Source of the DNA: Candidatus Methylomirabilota bacterium
GTDB taxonomy: Bacteria; Methylomirabilota; Methylomirabilia; Rokubacteriales; CSP1-6
DNA: 37,252 nt
Direction: 5' to 3'
NCBI GenBank assembly: GCA_036001065.1
Contig: DASYUQ010000143.1
Location: 1 to 37,252, forward strand
Shown here piece after piece: positions 31,754 to 37,252 of the stretch. Below the pieces are notes generated by a model. It did no database searches and was not told the DNA's origin. It saw only the letters and a list, made by a program, of their open reading frames with translations. The position numbers and the translations under genes are program-made. Position 1 is the first letter of the stretch. Every line of letters starts with the position of its first letter.

Positions 31754-32737
31754 TCACGCCCCCATCACCGCCGAGGCGAAGCGGCGAAGCGTCGCCTCGC
31801 GATCCCCGCCGCCGGCGCCGTAGGGGATGATCGCGATCTGCCTGATGCCGCTCTCGCGGAGACGCTCCACCCCGGCGTGAATTTCCGCCGGCGTTCCCGC
31901 CACCGCGAACTTGTCGACGAGCCAGTCGGGGACGACCATCGCCTGGCTCGCCCCGGGATCCATGTGCTGATAGTAGTTGTAGGCGCGCCGGATCTCGTCG
32001 ACGACCTTCTGCTCGTCCGGGGCGAGCGTGTAGGGCAACGGATGCACGACCACGCGGGCCACGTGGGCCTTCACCACCTCCCGCGCGCCGGCATCGGCCA
32101 CCGCGCAGGGGACCCAGAGCACGAGGTCGATGTCGTCGAGCGCGCGCCCGGCGGCCCGCGCCCCGGCGCCGATCGTCTCGATCGCCTGTCGCACCCTGGG
32201 CGGATCGACGCCGACGAGGACGATCACCCCGTCGGCGATCCGCCCGGCCAGCTCGAGCATCTTCGGCCCGCTCGCCGCCAAGTAGATCGGGACGCGCTCG
32301 CGAGGGCCGTGCTTGAGCCGGATCGTCCCCGTGTCGATGCGGACGTCCTGGCCGGCCATCAGCTCCCGCATCCGGCGGACGGCCAGCTCGAAATCGGCGA
32401 GGCGCGCCTGCTTCCTGCCCATCGTCTCGACCGCGCTGTCGCCGAGCCCGAGGCCCAGGATCAGCCGGCCGGGGTACGCCTCCTGGAGCGTCGCGAACGC
32501 GCTGGCGACGACGGACGGATCGCGGGTGAGGACGTTGGTCACGCCGGTGCCGAGCACGACCCTCGACGTGCTGAGCGCGGCGGCGGCGAGGTTCACGTAG
32601 GCCTCACGCCAGATCAGGTGCGAATCGCCGACCCAGACGTGGCTGAAGCCGAGCGTCTCGGAGACCTTCGCGAGGTGGACCATGGTCGGCAGCGGATCGG
32701 TCGGAAAGAGGCCGACGCCGAACGAGAGGCGGCTCAC
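31754..32737 (-). CDS. LLM-class F420/flavin-dependent oxidoreductase
   Basis: The 327-residue TIM-barrel protein opens with LSFGVGLFPTDPLPTM and VSETLGFSHVWVGDSHL, and has VVLGTGVTNVLTRDPSV and GLGLGDSAVETMG, all typical of the F420-dependent methylenetetrahydromethanopterin-reductase-like branch. The GTG start overlaps the enamidase stop (GTGA), so the two are translationally coupled. No F420 synthesis gene is in the window, so the cofactor is unproven. Third gene of the LLM-enamidase-LLM unit. Confidence 0.88.
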   Translation of the reverse strand: MSRLSFGVGLFPTDPLPTMVHLAKVSETLGFSHVWVGDSHLIWREAYVNLAAAALSTSRVVLGTGVTNVLTRDPSVVASAFATLQEAYPGRLILGLGLGDSAVETMGRKQARLADFELAVRRMRELMAGQDVRIDTGTIRLKHGPRERVPIYLAASGPKMLELAGRIADGVIVLVGVDPPRVRQAIETIGAGARAAGRALDDIDLVLWVPCAVADAGAREVVKAHVARVVVHPLPYTLAPDEQKVVDEIRRAYNYYQHMDPGASQAMVVPDWLVDKFAVAGTPAEIHAGVERLRESGIRQIAIIPYGAGGGDREATLRRFASAVMGA

Positions 32738-33924
32738 ACGCGGCCTCCCGTGATCGTCACCGGACGCTCCGGCGGCGGCGTCTGCTCGCTGCGACCGGCG
32801 ACCCTCAGGTGGCCATCGATCAGCACGGCGGAGATGCCCGGCAGGTCGCCCTTGCCGAACGAATCGAGCGCGTCGCTGGCGACCGAGCCCTTGATCCGAT
32901 CGAGCAGCACGATGTCGGCGGGCCGACCTTCCTCCAGGATCCCCTGAGGCAGGCCGTGGGCCCGGGCGACGTTGCCGGTGGCCATGGCGATGGCAGTCTC
33001 GGGCGGCACCCCGGCCACGGAAGAGACATAGGCGATCTCGCGGAGCATACCCCGCGGCAGCACGCCGGTGCCGCCGGGGGTGTCGGTTCCGATGAGTACG
33101 CGATCGAAGGCGCCGCTGGCGCCTGCCACCCGCACGAGCGTCAGAACCATGCGTGGATTGCCGGAGCTGCAGATCTCCAGCGCGCATTCGGTCTCGGCCA
33201 CGAGACGCTCGACCTCCTTCTCGGGCATCGGGATCGGCCCGCCGGTGGCGTGGCCGATGATGTCGGGTTTCAACCGCTTCACGATGTCGATGCCGGCGAC
33301 CTGGCTCACGCCCGAGCGCGAGACGCCGCCGGAATGGATCTTGACCTTGATCCCGCGCTTGCGCGCCCACGCCACGTAGCGCTCGGCCTCGCCGTTGGGC
33401 AGCAGGCCGTAGTCGTAGAAGATGAACTTGACCAGCCGGATCCCCACCGCTTGAAGATCGACGAAGTCGCTCTCGGTGAGGCCGGGCACGAGCAGGAGGG
33501 TGCCGGCGTAGACCCTCACGCCGGAGGGGCGCAGATTGTCCCAGCAGCGCTTGGCGAGGTGGGCGAGCGCCATCGCGGTGCGGGCGTCGGGGGGCGTGGG
33601 CAGACCCGGCAGATGCAGCTCGCCGGCGGAGATCAACGCCGTCACGCCGCCGTGCATGTAGTGGGTGATCCAGCCGAGCGCGTTCTGGGCCGGCGTGAAG
33701 TCGCCGAACGTCGGATGCGAGTGCGAGTCGATCAGCCCCGGCACCGCGGTGATCCCATGAGCATCGATGGCGATGTCGGCCGCGCGGGTGATGCCCGAGC
33801 CGATCTCGCGGATCAGGCCGCCCTCGAGATAGATAGAGTCGGCGCGGCGGAGGGGCCGCGCACAGTCCCCCGTCGCGAGGGCGCCGATGTTGCGGATGAG
33901 GCAGCTCGGGGCGGCGGGGCTCAC
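32734..33924 (-). CDS. Enamidase-like amidohydrolase
   Basis: The 396-residue protein matches the enamidase of nicotinate fermentation (6-oxo-tetrahydronicotinate ring opening) along its length by my reading: CLIRNIGALATGD, ADSIYLEGGLIREIG, GLIDSHSHPTFGDFTP (metal His pair), KIHSGGVSRSG, GHATGGPIPMPEKEVERL, FDRVLIGTDTPGGTG and ISAVLIDGHL. The metal site and catalytic Asp are in place. It would hydrolyse a cyclic enamide or lactam. The start is GTG, overlapping the upstream LLM stop by 4 bases, and the end overlaps the next LLM start. Members outside anaerobes act on unknown substrates, so the exact reaction is an inference. Confidence 0.8.
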   Translation of the reverse strand: MSPAAPSCLIRNIGALATGDCARPLRRADSIYLEGGLIREIGSGITRAADIAIDAHGITAVPGLIDSHSHPTFGDFTPAQNALGWITHYMHGGVTALISAGELHLPGLPTPPDARTAMALAHLAKRCWDNLRPSGVRVYAGTLLLVPGLTESDFVDLQAVGIRLVKFIFYDYGLLPNGEAERYVAWARKRGIKVKIHSGGVSRSGVSQVAGIDIVKRLKPDIIGHATGGPIPMPEKEVERLVAETECALEICSSGNPRMVLTLVRVAGASGAFDRVLIGTDTPGGTGVLPRGMLREIAYVSSVAGVPPETAIAMATGNVARAHGLPQGILEEGRPADIVLLDRIKGSVASDALDSFGKGDLPGISAVLIDGHLRVAGRSEQTPPPERPVTITGGRV

Positions 33925-34928
33925 GTCGCCAGGGCGCCGGCCGGGCGCAGGATCTCTTCCGCGATCATCTGGAGGTACTCGATGCGCGCCTTGGTCTCGC
34001 GCGGCAGGCTGTAGATCGTGAACCCGATGTGGTCGAGCCCTGTCGCCCGGGCCCGCGCGATGGTTTCGACGCAGTCGGCCGGCGAGCCGCAGACCGTCCA
34101 GCTCTCGAGCGGCACGTCGAAGCTGAGCTGGAGCTCCATCATCGTCGACTCTTGCATCTCCCAGGCCCGGTACATCGCGAACGTCTTCTCGAGGTAGGGC
34201 CGCGCCGCCGCCGCGGCCGCCTCGCGGCTGGCGCCGACGATGAGGGCCCGCGAGGCGCCGACCGTCCCCGGCGTCTGGCCCGCTTCCTGGCGCGCTTCGC
34301 TGAACACGACCGCGAGCTTGGCCACCGCGTCCCAGGCCATCTGGGGGCCGAAGAGGACTCCGTCGGTCAAGCGCGCCGCCCTGCGGGTGGCGCCGACGCT
34401 CTGGGCCCCCATTTCGAGCGGTGGGTGGGGCTGCTGGTAGGGCCTGAAGCCCATCCGCCCCGCGGTCACCCGCGTGTAACGGCCCTGGAACGTCACCTCC
34501 TCGCCCGCCCAGAGCCGCTTCATCAGCGCCAGGGACTCCTCGAGCTTGGGCACGCGGTCACCGCGTGAAAGCCCGACGGTCTCGAGCTCCTTCTCGCGGT
34601 AGCCGATGGAGACGCCGACATCCAGGCGGCCGTGGGTGATGTGGTCGAGCGTCGCGATGTTTTCGGCGGCGTCGACCGCGGCCACGAGCGGCAGCAGCAG
34701 CATCGAGGTCTTGAGCCGCATCCGGCCCGTCTCCGGCGCCAGCCGGGCCAGCGTCGGGAAGGGCTGCGGCCAGACCGTGGGATGGGACAGGAGGTGGTGA
34801 CCGATCGAGACCCAGGCGTAGCCCAGCCGGGACGCCGCGCCCACGACCTCGATCACCTCGTCGATGATCTGGGTCGGAGGGCGGTCGGTCGGACTCCAGA
34901 ACGGCGTGAGATGGAAGCCGATGCGCAT
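33921..34928 (-). CDS. LLM-class flavin-dependent oxidoreductase
   Basis: The 335-residue luciferase-like protein opens with RIGFHLTPFWSPTDRPP and ASRLGYAWVSIGHH, has LKTSMLLLPLVAAVDAAEN and GRLDVGVSIGYREKELE, and ends with the CGSPADCVETI segment before the last helices. It is first in the 34.9-25.0 kb minus-strand row. Its stop overlaps the GTG of the enamidase-like gene, so the oxidoreductase and ring-opening hydrolase are likely made together. The cofactor (FMN or F420) and the substrate are unknown. Confidence 0.88.
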   Translation of the reverse strand: MRIGFHLTPFWSPTDRPPTQIIDEVIEVVGAASRLGYAWVSIGHHLLSHPTVWPQPFPTLARLAPETGRMRLKTSMLLLPLVAAVDAAENIATLDHITHGRLDVGVSIGYREKELETVGLSRGDRVPKLEESLALMKRLWAGEEVTFQGRYTRVTAGRMGFRPYQQPHPPLEMGAQSVGATRRAARLTDGVLFGPQMAWDAVAKLAVVFSEARQEAGQTPGTVGASRALIVGASREAAAAAARPYLEKTFAMYRAWEMQESTMMELQLSFDVPLESWTVCGSPADCVETIARARATGLDHIGFTIYSLPRETKARIEYLQMIAEEILRPAGALAT

Positions 34929-35011
34929 CGCGTTCCGTAGGCGGCTGTATACTACTGCGGGCCGCGAGAGTCAATCACGTCAGACCGGCGCCGCTCGGGG
35001 TCTCCGGGGAC

Positions 35012-36124
35012 TCAGACGCGAAGGCGAATATCACGCCGGTACAGCACCCACATCGCCCCCCACCAGACGAGGACATAGGCGAGAGCGTACGCGAGCGACG
35101 CGTTGACGGGCATGGCCCAGGGCGCGAAGACACGGTCGAAGAGCCACGCCTGAAGGCTGGGGCCATCCAGCCCTACCCGAATGAGTATGAAGAGACTGGC
35201 CACCAAGCTCGACAGGAAGTAGAGGGCCAGGGCGTTCACGCCGAGGACGACGAAAGGGACCGCCCATCGCCGGTAGCCCTGGACCTCGATGAGCCAGTAA
35301 CAGGCGGCCAGGGCAAGCAGCGCCAGGCCCACCATCAGCAGCGCGTAGGAGCTCGTCCACAGGGCCTTGTTCACCGGGAACCACTGGCCCCAGAGCTGCC
35401 CGAGGCCGAGGCCGACGAACCCGGCCAGGGCGAGACCGGCGGCGATTGCGCGCGGCGTCCGCCCACTGCGAAGCCAGTACCCGGTCAGGACACCGAAGAG
35501 CACCGTGGCCAGGGCCGGCGCGGTGCTCAGCATCCCCTCCGGGTCATAGACCCCTGTGGCCTGCCAGAGGTGGGGTCCGAGGAGGGTTCGATCGAGGTAG
35601 GCCGCCAGGTTTCCTTCCTTGCTCAGGTCGCCCGCGCCGTAGCCGGGAACCGGGACGACGCTCGTCACGACCCAGTAGCCAAGCAGGAGTGTCGAGGCGA
35701 TGAGGGCGTTCACTCTCCAGCTCGTCGCCAGGAAGAGCACCGCTGCCACGAGGTAGCACACGGCAATCCGCTGAAGCACGCCCGGGATCCGCAACGTCGC
35801 CCAATGAAACCCCGGGAAACCGTTGAGCACGATCCCGAGGCCGAAGATCACGACGGATCGCCACAGCACCCTGCCCATCACCCACCGGCCTCCCGACTCC
35901 TCTTCCCTCGGTCCGAGGGCCAGGGGCACCGCCACGCCGACAATGAACAGAAAAAAGGGGAAGATTACGTCGGTCAGGGTCCAGCCGTGCCACGCCGCGT
36001 GACGAAGCGGCGGATGGACAGCGCGCCAGGTGCCGGGATTGTTGACGAGGACCATCGCCGCCACCGTGAGGCCACGGAACGCATCGAGGGAGAGGAGCCG
36101 CTGCGGCCTCGGTCGGGGCGGCAT
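35012..36124 (-). CDS. DUF5009/HGSNAT-type membrane acyltransferase
   Basis: The 370-residue protein has about ten hydrophobic segments. It begins with LLSLDAFRGLTVAAMVLVNN, the signature of the heparan-alpha-glucosaminide N-acetyltransferase/DUF5009 family, and has HAAWHGWTLTDVIFPFFLFI with a conserved active-site-type His and a TDxxFPFFLF motif. IPGVLQRIAVCY is also typical. The human homologue acetylates glucosamine on the lumenal side using acetyl-CoA; the role in bacteria is probably surface polysaccharide or murein sugar acetylation. It is 24 bases from the desaturase gene and in the same direction. Confidence 0.88.
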   Translation of the reverse strand: MPPRPRPQRLLSLDAFRGLTVAAMVLVNNPGTWRAVHPPLRHAAWHGWTLTDVIFPFFLFIVGVAVPLALGPREEESGGRWVMGRVLWRSVVIFGLGIVLNGFPGFHWATLRIPGVLQRIAVCYLVAAVLFLATSWRVNALIASTLLLGYWVVTSVVPVPGYGAGDLSKEGNLAAYLDRTLLGPHLWQATGVYDPEGMLSTAPALATVLFGVLTGYWLRSGRTPRAIAAGLALAGFVGLGLGQLWGQWFPVNKALWTSSYALLMVGLALLALAACYWLIEVQGYRRWAVPFVVLGVNALALYFLSSLVASLFILIRVGLDGPSLQAWLFDRVFAPWAMPVNASLAYALAYVLVWWGAMWVLYRRDIRLRV

Positions 36125-36148
36125 CGCGTCATCACGTACTCTTCCTGT

Positions 36149-36880
36149 TCACGAGCCCCGACCCGACGGCCCGATGATCACCAGCAGCTTGACCGCCGCG
36201 AACGCGCGGATCACCAGCCACGAGGGATCGAACTCGAAACGCCCCATGCTGAACTTCGGCGCGCGCGGGTGCGCGTGATGATTGTTGTGAAGGCTCTCGC
36301 CGCCCGTGACCCAGGCCAGGACGCGCCAGTTATACGCCGTGTTCTGGAAGTTCTGCGTCCCGCGCCAGTGGCCAAGGGCGTTGATCAGCGGGGCCAAGAC
36401 AAAGACGTAGAGCAACGCGTGCGCCAGTCCGGCGAGGAGGCCGGCCCCGATGCCGAGGACGAGGCATAGCAGTGCAGTGCCGAGACCGAGACCGACCACG
36501 CCCCATGAAAAGACGGCACGATCCAGTCGGTCTTCCGGAATGTCAGGCGCAAACTTCTCGATCGTCTCCGGGTTCCGCCCTTCGCGCACGTAGTAGTAGA
36601 CGTTCAAGAGCTGGACCCGCCAGACGCCGAGCAGCCGCGGGCTGTGGGGATCACCCTCCCGGTCGGTGAACGTGTGATGTTTGCGATGGACAGCGACCCA
36701 CTCCCGGCGGCGCTGTCCCGTGGTGAGCCACAGCAGAATCCGGAAGAACACATCCGCGAGGGGGTGTACGAGCAGCGCCCGATGGGCGAGGGCCCGATGC
36801 AAATAGATAGACGTCGCGATCACCGCCACCTGGGTGATCGCTACTGCGACAAGCGGCACGATCCAAATGTGAAATGACAA
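36149..36880 (-). CDS. Acyl-CoA/fatty-acid desaturase
   Basis: The 243-residue integral-membrane di-iron desaturase inserts a cis double bond into a fatty acyl chain. All three histidine boxes are present: HRALAH (28-33), HRKHH (65-69) and HNNHH (198-202). There are hydrophobic spans at the N terminus and in the middle. It uses a TTG start at 36880: AAGGAGG lies 5 bases upstream, and no ATG exists in that frame nearby. The length is slightly short for the family (often 250-300). It could adjust membrane fluidity. The electron donor is not encoded nearby. Confidence 0.93.
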   Translation of the reverse strand: MSFHIWIVPLVAVAITQVAVIATSIYLHRALAHRALLVHPLADVFFRILLWLTTGQRRREWVAVHRKHHTFTDREGDPHSPRLLGVWRVQLLNVYYYVREGRNPETIEKFAPDIPEDRLDRAVFSWGVVGLGLGTALLCLVLGIGAGLLAGLAHALLYVFVLAPLINALGHWRGTQNFQNTAYNWRVLAWVTGGESLHNNHHAHPRAPKFSMGRFEFDPSWLVIRAFAAVKLLVIIGPSGRGS

Positions 36881-36924
36881 GGCATCCTCCTTCCTTCACA
36901 ATCACCTCCGGCGCGGCGACCTCA

Positions 36925-37252
36925 TTACTTGCCCGCGCTGATCGACACGGTGAAGTTGACCGCCTCCTCCCGATACGGCGACGGGATATACGCGAGCTCG
37001 AGGCGGATTTCCTTCAGCTTCTTCGCCTTCAGGGCGTCGGCAGGGAACTCCACGTCCAGGGACTGGGTCGCATCCTGCCCGGGGTCGAGGCGCTCGTTAC
37101 CGTACGTGGGAAACCTGAGGGTCGGTTCGGTCCGCGCCGCCTCCAGCTTGATGGGCTGCCCCTGGGCATCGATGTACTGGATCTTCCCTGCGACCAGACG
37201 GACGGTCTGATTGGCCGACGTGTTCTTCAGCTTGAGCGTCCCGGTGAGCTTC
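36925..37252 (-). CDS. Unknown protein, C-terminal part (partial)
   Basis: The last 108 codons of a gene that begins outside the window. The product is beta-rich: LKLKNTSANQTVRLVAGKIQ, then YGNERLDPGQDATQSLDVEF, and ends VNFTVSISAGK. Such alternating strands suggest an immunoglobulin-like sandwich, as in periplasmic or envelope proteins. No catalytic motif and no signal peptide can be seen because the start is missing. It lies 45 bases upstream of the desaturase start, in the same direction. Confidence 0.7.
   Translation of the reverse strand, partial: KLTGTLKLKNTSANQTVRLVAGKIQYIDAQGQPIKLEAARTEPTLRFPTYGNERLDPGQDATQSLDVEFPADALKAKKLKEIRLELAYIPSPYREEAVNFTVSISAGK

Noticed and set aside
1-37252. 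CRISPR arrays, tRNA, rRNA, prophage or integron
   Set aside because: No regularly spaced repeats, no tRNA-like cloverleaf noticed, no rRNA segments, no integrase, capsid or terminase-like protein.

Overview
The window is very GC-rich (roughly two thirds G+C by eye) bacterial DNA, densely coding, with short gaps, many GTG starts and many 4-base start/stop overlaps. The gene mix is luciferase-like flavin oxidoreductases (LLM family), amidohydrolases, molybdopterin dehydrogenase large subunits, isocitrate lyase/PEP-mutase relatives, NMT1-type binding proteins and small VOC/EthD/ABM proteins. It looks like a soil or subsurface bacterium with a large catabolic repertoire, such as Candidatus Rokubacteria/Methylomirabilota. 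That assignment is an impression from gene content; no rRNA or taxonomic marker is present. I saw no tRNA, rRNA, CRISPR array, intact transposase or transcription regulator.

Layout. 1-1742 (+): the end of an LLM gene and an acyl-CoA synthetase. 1720-4066 (-): an LLM oxidoreductase, a VOC remnant and an ACMSD-like amidohydrolase. 4206-4673 (+): two collapsed genes, then a 90-bp inverted-repeat element. 4775-5691: divergent msrB and an ABM-domain gene. 5699-9873 (-): a sugar ABC transporter (binding protein and two permeases, no ATPase), a collapsed NMT1 protein and a 1-Cys peroxiredoxin. 10031-13376: an LLM remnant, a frameshifted molybdopterin dehydrogenase, a collapsed enolase-superfamily gene and an FKBP isomerase. 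13415-18058 (+): a catabolic operon (tandem EthD-like protein, deacetylase-type metallohydrolase, collapsed alpha/beta hydrolase, PEP-mutase-like lyase, MDR oxidoreductase, VOC protein). 18198-23228: a DUF2235 membrane hydrolase, an MBL hydrolase, a PIG-L deacetylase and a TauD/TfdA dioxygenase. 23229-24959: a poorer zone with a DinB remnant, a small secreted protein, and a broken DUF5615 toxin with its antitoxin. 24972-34928 (-): a 10-kb directon holding LLM, enamidase-like amidohydrolase, LLM, molybdopterin dehydrogenase, NMT1 binding protein, a collapsed binding protein, alpha/beta hydrolase, PEP-mutase-like protein and amidohydrolase. 35012-37252 (-): a DUF5009/HGSNAT-type membrane protein, a fatty-acid desaturase and the end of an unknown protein.

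Three signals stand out. First, about eleven genes keep a recognisable beginning and/or end but have lost their middle, often out of frame, while their neighbours are intact. Second, two unrelated enzymes of the 13.4-18.0 kb operon, plus a third tiny reading frame behind them, end in the same Gly-Gly-Cys-Cys tail. Third, the 34.9-25.0 kb directon joins an enamidase-like hydrolase to a molybdopterin hydroxylase and two flavin oxidoreductases, which suggests N-heterocycle catabolism outside the known nicotinate gene clusters.
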